Source: Oceanospirillum beijerinckii DSM 7166 (GTDB lineage: Bacteria > Pseudomonadota > Gammaproteobacteria > Pseudomonadales > Halomonadaceae). Taken from it: a stretch of 57,782 nt of DNA. Location of the stretch: contig NZ_AULT01000044.1 of assembly GCF_000422425.1 (NCBI RefSeq), positions 1-57,782 on the forward strand, given 5' to 3'. Every line of letters begins with the position of its first letter. Position 1 is the stretch's first letter. The translations under genes were made by a program, and so were the position numbers. This document shows positions 16,903-26,246 of the stretch, one piece after another. The notes below the pieces were generated by a model that was not told the DNA's origin, ran no database searches, and worked only from the letters and a program-made list of their open reading frames with translations.

Positions 16903-18522
16903 TTTAAAGTGGCCGACAATTTTATCCAGGTTATCACTTTGCAGTACCAAACGGCCTGCGGCATCCCGTCCCATCGCCACCAGATCCGATGCTTCGCTGG
17001 CACTCTCAGAGATCATATTAATCCGTTTAGAGATATCATCAGCAACTTGATTTTGCTGTTCAGCCGCGCTGGCAATTTGATTGTTCATATCAGAAATCGC
17101 CGTTAATGATTGTGCAATCTGCTGCAACGCACTTTCTGCCTGTTGAACCTGTTCGACGGTGCCCTGGCTGGATGATGTACTGGCTTCAATCGAGGCAATC
17201 GCCTTTTTTGATCCTGACTGCAAGCTTTCAATCATCTGCTGAATCTCTTCCGTGCTTTCCTGAGTACGCCCCGCCAGAGCACGCACCTCATCGGCCACCA
17301 CCGCAAAGCCCCGGCCCGATTCACCGGCACGGGCGGCTTCAATGGCTGCATTCAGGGCCAGTAGATTGGTCTGTTCTGCGATACCGCGAATCACATCCAG
17401 AACGGATACGATATTTTCAACGTCATTACCTAAACTCGTAATCGCCTCGTTAGCCTGATGGATCTGCCCGACCAGGTTGTCGATAGACTGAACGGTATAC
17501 TGAACGACCTCGCTGGCCTTACTGCCCTCTTCTTCCGCCGTGTGTGTTTCATGAGCGGCGGCATTAGCATTCTGCGAAACGGATTGAGCCGATGCGGTCA
17601 TCTGTGTCATTGCACTGGCGACCATATCTGTTTCCTGGTTTTGCAGCTCGAAACGTTGGAAGATCTCTCCGATACGCTGCTCTGTGCCCTGAGTGGATTG
17701 CCTGAGTTCAGATGCGGTACCCGAAAGCGACTGCACAATCTCTGCCAGTGCAGAGCGCATCCTGATTGTTGAACCTAATACAGACCTTTTATGCACCTGA
17801 GCGGGTAAAGCTGAATCACCTGTCAAATCACCATTGGATACCGCTTGTACAACTGCAAGCACCTGCTTAGGCTCACCACCTAACAGGGCAAGCAGCCTCT
17901 GGGTCGAGTAGAGAAAACCACCGCCCAAAATACCGGCTGCCAGCAAGCAGATCACCACCTGCCATTGTGCTGTTGACCAAAAGCGGGCATCCACTTCATG
18001 AAATCCTATACCCGTGCCTACATACCAGCCCCAGAGAGGCGTTTTACGTGCGATAGATAACTTGTCCTCTATCGAGCCGTCCTCTTTCTTTTGCGTCCAT
18101 TCATACCAAGCCGTACCGGATGCGTTTTTACTGACCGCATTTAATAAGATCTGACCGACACTGTCGCCATTGCCATCCTTAAAATCATGGAAACTGGTGC
18201 CGTGGAGCTGAGGGTCCAGAGGTGTCGCCACAAAATTCATTTTTTCATCGGCGACATAGACATACTCTGAATCACTGTACTTGTTTTCTCTTAAAATCCG
18301 CGTTGCCAACGCCTTGGCACTGGCTTCATTCATGGCCCCTTCTGCCACATATTTTTCAATTTGAACCACGGTGCTGTAGGTTGAAGTCAGCAACTGCTCA
18401 ACCCGTGCTCTGTTATCGGAATCACTGGCCAACCTCAAGGTAAATAAGCCGGTTAACATCATGCCAAGCAAAGCGGCAAGAATAAGAGCCACGAGAATCC
18501 AGGCTTTTAAACGTAACGACAT
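16894..18522 (-). CDS. Methyl-accepting chemotaxis protein with Cache sensor
   Basis: A 542-residue chemoreceptor. Membrane segment 1 is at residues 7-29; the periplasmic part (30-187) is a single-Cache-like sensor with [20 protein letters not shown] and [13 protein letters not shown]; membrane segment 2 is at about 188-208. A HAMP-like linker follows and the cytoplasmic signalling tip is clear ([20 protein letters not shown], then [15 protein letters not shown]). AGGAG precedes the ATG. It signals through CheA/CheW to the flagellar motor; single-Cache receptors often sense small organic acids. No other che genes are near. It ends in the tandem repeat described separately. Confidence 0.93.
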   Translation of the reverse strand: MSLRLKAWILVALILAALLGMMLTGLFTLRLASDSDNRARVEQLLTSTYSTVVQIEKYVAEGAMNEASAKALATRILRENKYSDSEYVYVADEKMNFVATPLDPQLHGTSFHDFKDGNGDSVGQILLNAVSKNASGTAWYEWTQKKEDGSIEDKLSIARKTPLWGWYVGTGIGFHEVDARFWSTAQWQVVICLLAAGILGGGFLYSTQRLLALLGGEPKQVLAVVQAVSNGDLTGDSALPAQVHKRSVLGSTIRMRSALAEIVQSLSGTASELRQSTQGTEQRIGEIFQRFELQNQETDMVASAMTQMTASAQSVSQNANAAAHETHTAEEEGSKASEVVQYTVQSIDNLVGQIHQANEAITSLGNDVENIVSVLDVIRGIAEQTNLLALNAAIEAARAGESGRGFAVVADEVRALAGRTQESTEEIQQMIESLQSGSKKAIASIEASTSSSQGTVEQVQQAESALQQIAQSLTAISDMNNQIASAAEQQNQVADDISKRINMISESASEASDLVAMGRDAAGRLVLQSDNLDKIVGHFKLK

Positions 18523-18733
18523 AAGTATGCTCCTAAGTGCATTGACTTTATTCGTTATAGTACAGATGACTAACCTTTACCCAACAGATAAACCGATATT
18601 CTCGGGCCATATGTCACCCCGAAGGACGTAATCCCCTGTAATACCCATCCTTTTTTGAATCTTCTAAAGTGGCGGCGCATCTATCACACACCTATCACGA
18701 AACGATTTATCGGATGATTAAAAAGGAAGCACG

Positions 18734-19264
18734 ATGAAAAAACGATTGGGTTTAACACTCTTTTTAACCTTTGCACTGTCACTGTTTAGTGTCTTCGGCT
18801 ATGCAGATAAAGGTCTGTCCAATGTTGAGCTGGCTCTGCAAGCCAATGCTACCGCTGACGCCAGTATTCAGGTCAGCCGTGAGCAAGCACTGAAGGATGT
18901 ACTAAGAGAAGCCGATGAGCTTGAGGTAGAGATTCGCAGCAATCAGGAAGCCGAGGAATATCTGGACTATGCTGCCAGAATGTCTGGTATCGAAGCTCAC
19001 CTTATGCATGCTGCGACGCTGGGCAGTGACTTAATTATGATACGCAAACTACATATCAATAATCCTCGTATCCTGCGTGAAGAGCTGCTACATACCCAAC
19101 AGCAGAAAAAGGGCATCTCCATCAGCTCAGCCAGTGTCACCGATGCTGAAATTGAAGTACGCATCGTTATGCTGCAAAACCGCTATAAATGGGGTATTAC
19201 TGAAGCGGAAGCTCAGGAAATGATCGAAGATGTGCGACTGATAGAAAAGCGAGGCGGTTATTAA
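18734..19264 (+). CDS. Small exported protein of unknown function
   Basis: A 176-residue protein with a clear signal peptide (MKKRLGLTLFLTFALSLFSV, cleavage near GYA-DK). The rest is helical, rich in E, A and Q, with no cysteine and no recognised domain. AAGGAAGC lies before the ATG. A 67-residue cysteine-rich gene follows 28 nt later and may be co-transcribed. It could be a periplasmic helical protein; no function is proposed. Confidence 0.7.
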   Translation: MKKRLGLTLFLTFALSLFSVFGYADKGLSNVELALQANATADASIQVSREQALKDVLREADELEVEIRSNQEAEEYLDYAARMSGIEAHLMHAATLGSDLIMIRKLHINNPRILREELLHTQQQKKGISISSASVTDAEIEVRIVMLQNRYKWGITEAEAQEMIEDVRLIEKRGGY

Positions 19265-19292
19265 TACTCAGAATCAAATCCCGGAGGCTCTG

Positions 19293-19496
19293 TTGAAACA
19301 GTTTCCACAACTGGTTCAAATCACTGCAGCCATTGAAGCGTTTAACGCAGGACAAGGCATAGAAACAACCTGCCCTAAGTGCGGAGACGTGCTTAGGGTT
19401 GAAACATCGAAGGCCAGCGGAGCATTAACTGTAAACTGCGCCTGCGGCCACTGCCAACACAGATTGAGCTGGCAGCCAAGTAACCCACACTCTTAA
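19293..19496 (+). CDS. Small zinc-ribbon-like protein
   Basis: A 67-residue product from a TTG start, supported by GGAGG 7 nt upstream. It has TTCPKCGDVL and CACGHCQH, i.e. a C-x2-C plus C-x-C-x2-C arrangement that suggests one bound zinc. No family is recognised. It follows the exported protein gene closely. Confidence 0.6.
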   Translation: MKQFPQLVQITAAIEAFNAGQGIETTCPKCGDVLRVETSKASGALTVNCACGHCQHRLSWQPSNPHS

Positions 19497-19520
19497 ACGT
19501 TGCCTTGGATTATGAAATAA

Positions 19521-19540
19521 GAAGGGGCTTTCTCCCCTTC
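19521..19540 (+). terminator. Short stem-loop after the zinc-ribbon gene
   Basis: GAAGGGG and CCCCTTC form a 7-bp stem with a 6-nt loop. There is no proper T-run, so termination is only possible. Confidence 0.4.
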
Positions 19541-19665
19541 GCTATCAACATCCAAAGCTTTAGTTTTTCTCATCAATAAGTGAAAAATTCATCGTTTGTA
19601 TCGACTAAAGTCTAGTCATAAAATAGCCCAATCAAATTGAGACACCCCCTGATGAGGCAAGCACT

Positions 19666-19854
19666 GTGTACGACAACATTGAAGTAAAACTGAATGATGC
19701 TGGTGAAATAGATCACGACTACTATGTTCAAAAAGCCTATGATCTGCGTGCAGAGTACACAAATGAATTGATTAATTCCCTGATCAAAAAATTTAAAGCC
19801 TTCTTTGCAAAAGAACTGCCGCCTTTTCACATCGGTTCTCTGGCTAATCGTTAA
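19666..19854 (+). CDS. Short protein of unknown function
   Basis: A 62-residue product from a GTG at 19666, with GATGAGG upstream. The N-terminal half is acidic (MYDNIEVKLNDAGEIDHDYY) and the C-terminal half is a basic amphipathic helix (LINSLIKKFKAFFAKELPPF). The layout of an acidic head and a basic helical tail is like short RSP_7527 or DUF1127-type proteins, but this is only a resemblance. It is followed by a good stem-loop. Confidence 0.55.
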   Translation: MYDNIEVKLNDAGEIDHDYYVQKAYDLRAEYTNELINSLIKKFKAFFAKELPPFHIGSLANR

Positions 19855-19916
19855 GCGCCAGCTCCGATAGAGTCAAATATTGAGTGATGTATAACCTATG
19901 TTTGATCTAATTTTCT

Positions 19917-19960
19917 AAAGGATACAGCCTTTGACACTCTTGATGGACTGTATCCTTTTC
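19917..19960 (+). terminator. Terminator after the 62-residue gene
   Basis: AAAGGATACAG (19917-19927) pairs with CTGTATCCTTT (19948-19958), an 11-bp stem ending in TTTT. The flanking region to 20200 shows no gene. Confidence 0.6.
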
Positions 19961-20203
19961 GGGCCTTGAGGCCAAACAATCAGTCCCACTTTTACCTCTG
20001 CTTTTATAACCGTTTGCAGGGCAATTCTCTGGTAATTGACTTGGCTCCTTCCGCACAATCATAACGCCCTATTCTTGAATCCAAGCTTCATCTCTTGACT
20101 GTGTCTATCACGATAATTGGCCAGCTCATAAATTGTATAAAATATACAATGGCCATTTACCAATATAATAAAAATGGTTTGAGACAACACCAAAGGACGT
20201 TTT

Positions 20204-20515
20204 TTGAGCACAATTTCAAATCGCCTTGCGTGAACAGATGCAGGAATATCAGCTGGATGCTTACCTAATCCCAGACTCCGATCCACATAGCAGTGAATAT
20301 CTGGCTGATCACTGTCAGGGGCGATGCTGGATCTCGGGTTTTACCGGTACAGCAGGCTCTGTTGTGATTACTCAGGATCAGGCAGGTTTATGGACCGATG
20401 GGCGCTACAATATCAAGCCGAAGAACAGTTGGCCGGTAGTGGAATTACTCTGTTTCGAGCCGTTGATCCAAGCGTACCGGACTGGAATCAGTGGTTACAA
20501 CAAATTGACAGTTAG
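20204..20515 (+). pseudogene. Remnant of an Xaa-Pro aminopeptidase gene (pepP/M24B N-terminus), frameshifted and truncated
   Basis: The first 100 or so residues of an M24B aminopeptidase are recognisable over three frames. It opens at TTG 20204 (MSTISNRLA, with AAAGGACG upstream), shifts into LREQMQEYQLDAYLIPDSDP and FTGTAGSVVITQDQAGLWTD, then shifts again at about 20412 into QAEEQLAGSGITLFRAVDPS and ends at TAG 20513. Full proteins of this family are about 600 residues with the metal site in the missing C-terminal part. The remnant stops exactly where the convergent helicase gene ends, marking a deletion or insertion junction. Confidence 0.8.
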
Positions 20516-22527
20516 CTTGCAAGAAAGCGTGACATAGTTCGACCGGAAGGTATATAGAAAATCAACTCTTCCTTGGCACGGGTGCAGGCAACAAAGGCCA
20601 AACGCCGTTCTTGGGTAATATAATCTTCGTCATTTAAAATACTCGGCGCACCAGCCTCATCCACTTCGGAGTGCATACGGGCATAGGGAAAGACGCCCTC
20701 GGAGAAATCAAACAGCACCACCTTATCAAACTCCAGGCCTTTTACCCGGTGTGCAACTTCCACATGAATATAGTTTTCTGAGTCCTGAATTTCACACAAC
20801 TGTTTATCATAACGAGAGGCAATGGTTTCTATAAATTGCTCAGCCATCATCCGGGCTAACTGTGATTTGGTTAATTCCTGGCCATAGCGGCTCAAAAAAG
20901 CGCAACAATCCCGCAGAACCTCTTCATAGATACGCTCATTCATCGCTAAGAGGATTGCGGTGGGCGAAATCGCTTTAAGCTTTTCCACCAACAAAAAGGA
21001 ACGCACAAAAGCCTCAAACTGTTCCGCTGGATTATCAGAATCCTGCCTCAGCACAGCTGGATTGACCGCTGGGCCTTCGGCATAGTGCCAGAAACGCGGT
21101 CTCTCGCCGACAATTCCTCCCATTGTCCAGCAATCCAGAATAAATAACAGGCTATCCACCAGGCTTTTATGACGACCTGAAGCGTTGTGCTTAAAGTGCA
21201 GACCTGCCTTAACCAGAAAAGCTTCGGCATCCATCTTCTGATCGTGGGTACGAACGATATACACCACACTTTTATTGGTCGTTAGCCACTGAGCTGTGAT
21301 CGCCGCCAGCTTTTGACCATCATGCTCAATATAAGCAGAGTCCCGCACTTTAAGACCGACAATATTGGCCTGATCAGCGGTTAGGGCTGAGTGGTGTTCA
21401 TCAAAGAAATCCAGATCATCATAACCATCGTCGTAACCATAGCCATCATCATAAGCACCGGTAGAAGCAGCTGACATCATTAGACTTTGGCCAATCCTGT
21501 TAGCATAGTTCGCGATCTGCTTACCAAAACGGAAGGATTCGGACAGATAATAGGTTTGAATATGACCCAGTGAATAATCGATACCCGAGACCAGATATTG
21601 CGGATCAGAACCGGCGAACTCAAAAATACTCTGACGGGGATCACCTACAGCATTGAGCTGACACTGCTTACTGCAGGCGCAAACAATCAGGAACTGAGAC
21701 ACCTCAGAGACATCCTGAAACTCATCCACCAGAATATAATCGTATTTACCCTCCAAATACTGTCGTGCGCGAACGGAACGGGACAGATACATGGCAGCAC
21801 GATAGATCTGATCTTCAAACAGGGTTACGCCACGGGATACCAGATACTCATCTACCAGCGAAACAAAACTCACTAATTTATCCCATTCCAGAGTATCGAC
21901 CTCTGGTGGTCGCTTGTCGTGCATATCCCCTATCATGCCTATCATATTGCGATAGGTGGTCATGATATAAACACAATGCTCAATCAGCTCATGACGTGAT
22001 GCCCAGTGTTCATTAAACCACTCAACCTGCTCGGCAATTTCGGGCAAAACGTCCAACACAGTGGCGGCACTAATCAGCTCATTGCGCTCTTTTTGAACGA
22101 CCTTTACGCCTCTTTTACCATAATCACCGCCACGAAAGATGCCTTTAAACAGGATCGACAAACTGGTGGTATCCGCCGGTTCATGGCTCAGGATAAGAGA
22201 ATCGTCGGGTCTTATCTTAAACAGTTCATAGGTCAGGCTAATCCCCCAGGCGTGAAAAGTACTGACCACGGGAATTTCCGAGTAACTTTCGGACTGAAAA
22301 AACAAACTGGAGAGCTTACGTTCAAATTGATTTTTAATATTGCGGTTAAAGGCCAGTACCAGAATCCGGGAGGGCTGAATACCCGAGTCCAGCAGATACT
22401 TTACCCGTCCCAACAAGGTCGTGGTTTTACCACTGCCCGGACCAGCAATAACACGGGCATGACAATTCTTATCCAGCGTATGATGAATAAAGTCAGACTG
22501 AGCGGGAGTAAATTGTTGTTGCACCAA
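20512..22527 (-). CDS. UvrD/Rep-like superfamily 1 DNA helicase
   Basis: A 671-residue ATP-dependent helicase. Motif I is AGPGSGKTTTL (28-38), motif II is ILVDEFQDVSE, the Q-like motif is at the N-terminus (FTPAQSDFI), motif V region is HRVKGLEFDKVVLFDFSEGV and motif VI is LAFVACTRAKEEL. The start is a TTG at 22527 or GTG at 22524, both behind AGGTG. It is shorter than UvrD (about 720) and is not part of a recognisable repair operon. It may act in repair or as an accessory helicase. Its 3' end abuts the pepP remnant, so it may have been brought in with the rearrangement. Confidence 0.88.
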   Translation of the reverse strand: MVQQQFTPAQSDFIHHTLDKNCHARVIAGPGSGKTTTLLGRVKYLLDSGIQPSRILVLAFNRNIKNQFERKLSSLFFQSESYSEIPVVSTFHAWGISLTYELFKIRPDDSLILSHEPADTTSLSILFKGIFRGGDYGKRGVKVVQKERNELISAATVLDVLPEIAEQVEWFNEHWASRHELIEHCVYIMTTYRNMIGMIGDMHDKRPPEVDTLEWDKLVSFVSLVDEYLVSRGVTLFEDQIYRAAMYLSRSVRARQYLEGKYDYILVDEFQDVSEVSQFLIVCACSKQCQLNAVGDPRQSIFEFAGSDPQYLVSGIDYSLGHIQTYYLSESFRFGKQIANYANRIGQSLMMSAASTGAYDDGYGYDDGYDDLDFFDEHHSALTADQANIVGLKVRDSAYIEHDGQKLAAITAQWLTTNKSVVYIVRTHDQKMDAEAFLVKAGLHFKHNASGRHKSLVDSLLFILDCWTMGGIVGERPRFWHYAEGPAVNPAVLRQDSDNPAEQFEAFVRSFLLVEKLKAISPTAILLAMNERIYEEVLRDCCAFLSRYGQELTKSQLARMMAEQFIETIASRYDKQLCEIQDSENYIHVEVAHRVKGLEFDKVVLFDFSEGVFPYARMHSEVDEAGAPSILNDEDYITQERRLAFVACTRAKEELIFYIPSGRTMSRFLAS

Positions 22528-22722
22528 AACACCTATTACTTTGAATAGTCAGATAGTTAAGGCAGTCTATCAACCGAGTGCAAGAATTTGTAGAAAAGAA
22601 TCAACGGCACACTGAATCCGTCAAGAGTCCTGTGTAAGCTGCTCTTTCACCTTTCACCCCAGCATCTTTGCAGAACAATATAAAGAGAAGACATGCCACC
22701 TGTGTCAGGATAGGGATTACCA

Positions 22723-23154
22723 CTAGCGAAAAATCGAAGTATCCAGCTCAGCAGCCTCCCCCAGCCAATAAACATGCTCAGTATGATCTTTCAGAGCATT
22801 GTCCGTTACCCCATGAACCAGAACGGTCATGCCATTACGATTTTGATCCAACCAAGGCATAAAACGATCAAAATCATTACCCGTGAAGGTAATTTGGCAA
22901 CTCCACATGGGGTGAGGACCGACATTTTTTTCATGTAGGCGGCCTACGGACAAATCGAATTTTTCTGCAATTTGTTCCCGCAGCCGAGCTGCAAAAGCGA
23001 CGCTATCTGCATCGTAATAGAGATGGGCGTGGTAGTTATCGAATTCATTAACCGGGTATTGGTTAGCTGAGACAGGAAAGTCAGGTTGCGCTCGAGCCTT
23101 AGCGTTGTCTGAGATAGCTTCAGTATTATCTGCGATGTTTGAATCAGTTAGCAT
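22723..23154 (-). CDS. DOPA 4,5-dioxygenase family protein
   Basis: A 143-residue protein matching the DOPA 4,5-dioxygenase family: DNYHAHLYYDADS, then GRLHEKNVGPHPMWSCQITF, then LVHGVTDNALKDHTEHVYWL. The conserved histidines of these segments would bind the metal used for extradiol ring opening. The first 35 residues are a variable polar extension, so an internal start is possible. Bacterial members mostly have no defined substrate. No aromatic pathway genes surround it. Confidence 0.85.
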   Translation of the reverse strand: MLTDSNIADNTEAISDNAKARAQPDFPVSANQYPVNEFDNYHAHLYYDADSVAFAARLREQIAEKFDLSVGRLHEKNVGPHPMWSCQITFTGNDFDRFMPWLDQNRNGMTVLVHGVTDNALKDHTEHVYWLGEAAELDTSIFR

Positions 23155-23369
23155 GGGTGAAAAACCACTTTATTAGATTATGATCATATTTCTATTTTAC
23201 CACCCTTTAGCCCCGCCCTTACACCCTTACATAAGCTCCACCTTTGCATATAAGCTGTCGCTGGATTGATGCCTGATATGTCGATCTCAACCGCTTGGTT
23301 GATCAGATTGATTTTTGAGCAGTTAAAACCTGTGGAGCTTCTTGCAGGCCCAATAGCTTTAGAGATAAA

Positions 23370-23408
23370 AAAACGCCTACCACTTCAATGCTCAGTGATA
23401 GGCGTTTT
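23370..23408. terminator. Bidirectional terminator downstream of the aminotransferase gene
   Basis: AAAACGCCTA (23370-23379) pairs with TAGGCGTTTT (23399-23408) and an inner CACT/AGTG extends the stem. A-run before and T-run after suit either strand. The gap 23155-23522 shows nothing else. Confidence 0.75.
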
Positions 23409-23522
23409 GAGGCTGACCGTAGCTTTACTTAGACCCGGCTTAACAATCAGGTCTGAGTATCACAACAAGTCGTCGCCTTAGGCGTAAGAATCTATGATTA
23501 ATAAGGATTAAACAGTCAGATC

Positions 23523-24386
23523 TTATGCATCAAATTTAGCAGCGGTGTAGATTTTGAAAGCTTTTTCCCACACTTCACCTACTTCGCCATTACCCACAGG
23601 CTTACCGTCCAGTTTAGTCACCGGCGCGATCTCTTTAGAAGAGCTGGTGATCCAAACTTCATCAGCAGCACGCACTTCATCCATAGTGACAATACGCTCT
23701 TCAACCGGAATAGAGCCGTCTGCTTTCAGACTGTCCAGAACGATGCGACGAGTAATACCCGGCAGGATCTGGTTGTCTTGAATAGGAGTCACCACAACGC
23801 CATCTTTAACGATAAATACGTTAGTGGAGCTACCTTCAGTCAGCTCACCTTTAGCGTTAAACAGCATCGCTTCATCAGCACCTGCAGCGTGACCTTCCTG
23901 ATAGTGGATCACGTTACCCAGCAGAGCGGTAGATTTGATGTGACAACGCTGCCAGCGCAGATCTTCAGTGGTGATCATGCTGTACTGGTGCGCTTGAGTG
24001 CGGTCAGCTGGCTCAGGATCTTTGATCTTGAAAGCAAACGCGAAAATAGTTGGCTCTACATTTTCTGGGTAAGCATGCAGACGCTTAACATCAGCACCAC
24101 GGGATACGTGTACGTATACACCCAGGTTCTCACCCACTTCACTGTTACGGGCGATCAGATCGTCCAGCAGAGTTTTCCAATCATCAGCGGTCAACGTGCT
24201 TTTGATTTCGATAGCCGCCAGACCATTGATCATACGCTCAATGTGAGGCATCAAACCTACAGACTGACCATTGTAGTACGGAATCACTTCGTAGATACCG
24301 TCACCAAACAGGAAGCCACGATCCAGTGGAGAAATGCGGGCTTCTGCCAGCGGTAGATATTCACCATTCAGGTACGCGATGCTCAT
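23523..24386 (-). CDS. dat: D-amino acid aminotransferase (class IV, D-alanine transaminase-like)
   Basis: A 287-residue PLP enzyme of fold type IV. The start at 24386 (MSIAYLNGEYLPLAEARISP) has AAGGAAAGG upstream; the frame is open 18 nt further. Landmarks are LDRGFLFGDGIYEVIPYYNG, the PLP lysine K151 in CHIKSTALLGNV, and GELTEGSSTNVFIV. The pattern fits D-amino acid transaminases better than branched-chain enzymes. The reaction moves an amino group between D-alanine or other D-amino acids and 2-oxoglutarate, giving D-glutamate. That links it to the D-glutamate cyclase and 5-oxoprolinase operon 3 kb away. It has its own terminator. Confidence 0.85.
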   Translation of the reverse strand: MSIAYLNGEYLPLAEARISPLDRGFLFGDGIYEVIPYYNGQSVGLMPHIERMINGLAAIEIKSTLTADDWKTLLDDLIARNSEVGENLGVYVHVSRGADVKRLHAYPENVEPTIFAFAFKIKDPEPADRTQAHQYSMITTEDLRWQRCHIKSTALLGNVIHYQEGHAAGADEAMLFNAKGELTEGSSTNVFIVKDGVVVTPIQDNQILPGITRRIVLDSLKADGSIPVEERIVTMDEVRAADEVWITSSSKEIAPVTKLDGKPVGNGEVGEVWEKAFKIYTAAKFDA

Positions 24387-24733
24387 ATGACCTTTCCTTC
24401 TCACTCATTATTGGATGCCAAATAAAACCCCGGTTGCCAGACCCAACAACGCGGATCACGTTGTTTAAAAGCACGCCATTATCAGCCAGGACTAAACCTA
24501 TATTTAAAAATAGTACAAAGCGGGTAACGTGCTGATCACAAGGTTTTACTCAGCGAAACGACCTGATTCTGCTCACCGCAATTTGTTAATGCGAACAAGG
24601 TATTAGCAGATCAGACTTTTTCTTTTGGCCGAACAGCTCTACCCACTCGATAAACGTTCCGCACTATTTTCAACCTGTTCTGTTTCGAGTTAACAGGCTT
24701 CAATTGCGAACCCTTTATCCAGGGGCTTATGGC

Positions 24734-24790
24734 TGTTTTCTTAGCTGATGGCAGTTTAGCCAAGAAAACATTTTGCTTTCAATAGCAAAA
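24734..24790. promoter_or_regulatory. Inverted repeats in the 620-bp gap between dat and the LysR gene
   Basis: TGTTTTCTTAGC (24734-24745) is inverted with one mismatch at 24759-24770 (GCCAAGAAAACA), and TTTTGC/GCAAAA (24771-24790) follows. They lie far upstream of dat and downstream of the LysR gene and could be a regulator site or small transcript end. The remainder of 24387-25007 shows no gene. Confidence 0.35.
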
Positions 24791-25007
24791 CAAACTTAAG
24801 AAAACATCTCTATATTTAGCAAAAAAATAGGAAATAAATCTTTTTTATCCTATTGGAGTACCGCTTTTTCACTGCAACAACAGGTGCCATTTTTAACGCT
24901 GGTACAGACCAGATGATAACAGCATCCATTTAAACCGCTTTTTCTCCAGTAAGCACAGTGTTTTCATTGGGTAGCGCCAGTCAAAAAAGTTAGCATCACA
25001 AGGCCGC

Positions 25008-25967
25008 TTAAGCCTTATCAGACATAATTTCACGGGCACTTTCGGCCAATAATTGCGGCACTATACGGTCATCATCCAGACGCCAGCCACAGCAGAATGC
25101 CAGGGATGGAGGCTGTTCAGCGACATTTATTTTGACCAGGTTACCCGCTGCCATCTCTTGACGGATAATAGGTTCCGGTAGCAATGCGACTCCGATTCCC
25201 TGAGTAACCAGAGTCAACAAACTGGCAACCGAGCTGCAGGTATGAAACACCGGCATCTCTGCCAAGGGCATAAATAATTGCTGTAGATAATGCCAGGGAC
25301 GGGTATTTCGTGGAAAACTTAACACGGGGAACTGTGCCAGATCCCTGACACTGCGCACCCGCTGATCATTGATCTGACTGATCGATTGCACAACAGATTC
25401 AGGATCAACCATAAAATCATCACCGAGGGTTTTCCCCACCGCCTCGGCTAAGTCTGGTGATGCCACCCAATGCTGCGGATAACTGCACAATGGTGCTGTG
25501 ACTAACTCTTCCGGCAGGGTTTGATCCGATACCATCAGTGCCAGATCCAGCTGATTATCCTTTAACTGCTTAATAAGTGTCGGCGTCACATCACTGATCA
25601 GTTCAAAAGAGATCAGTGGATGCTGATTCTGCCAGTGCTTGAGCAACTCAGATAACCATAAATGAGACAGGGTATCCGTAATACCGATCCGCAAGATACC
25701 CCGTTGAGGGCTGTCCTGGGCTAACTGCTGTTTCATCTCTTGGCTGATCGCCAATAGTTTTTCTGCATAAGGCAACAACTGAATACCACGGGAAGACAAA
25801 CGGGTACCGCTTTTATCACGGATAAACAGCTGGGTACCCAGTTCACTTTCCAAAGCACTGATACGGGCAGAAATGGTCGGCTGAGTCGCATGCAGCTGTT
25901 GAGCCGCCGCATGAAAACTCCCCAAACGCGCCACCTTTACAAAGGTGTTTAAGTTTCTTAACCGCAT
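25008..25967 (-). CDS. LysR-type transcriptional regulator
   Basis: A 319-residue LysR regulator with an N-terminal helix-turn-helix (LNTFVKVARLGSFHAAAQQL and ATQPTISARISALE, residues 5-41) and a ligand-binding domain starting near GILRIGITDTLSH. It follows the five-gene cyclase/oxoprolinase operon on the same strand with a REP pair in between, and precedes dat. It probably controls one or both of these in response to a D-amino acid or oxoproline; this is a guess from position. Confidence 0.87.
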   Translation of the reverse strand: MRLRNLNTFVKVARLGSFHAAAQQLHATQPTISARISALESELGTQLFIRDKSGTRLSSRGIQLLPYAEKLLAISQEMKQQLAQDSPQRGILRIGITDTLSHLWLSELLKHWQNQHPLISFELISDVTPTLIKQLKDNQLDLALMVSDQTLPEELVTAPLCSYPQHWVASPDLAEAVGKTLGDDFMVDPESVVQSISQINDQRVRSVRDLAQFPVLSFPRNTRPWHYLQQLFMPLAEMPVFHTCSSVASLLTLVTQGIGVALLPEPIIRQEMAAGNLVKINVAEQPPSLAFCCGWRLDDDRIVPQLLAESAREIMSDKA

Positions 25968-26025
25968 AGGCTCTTTACCTTTCAGTGCCCTTTAAGCTTT
26001 TACTAACACCCTTCCCGATACCAGA

Positions 26026-26112
26026 GTAGGCTGAATAAACGAAGCGCCATCCGACACTGACTCCGGTATCAGATTATTGTCGGAAGGTGCCTTGCGGCTT
26101 TTCCAACCTACA
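26026..26112. repeat. REP pair (BIME-like), copy 3
   Basis: GTAGGCTGAATAAACGAAGC... (26026-26054) plus an inverted CGGAAGGTGCCTTGCGGC...CCTACA (26079-26112). Sequence and order match copy 2, and flanks ATACCAGA and ATTTATCTTGAT are shared with it. Confidence 0.72.
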
Positions 26113-26246
26113 ATAATTTATCTTGATTGGTACACACTGACACAAAAGTATTTCGATATTTTTCGGCCAGCAGCTGAACTATGAAGCCATCTGCTAAAGA
26201 GAAACTTTTGTGTGAATGCTTATTGGTGAATTCAACACCAAGCCAA

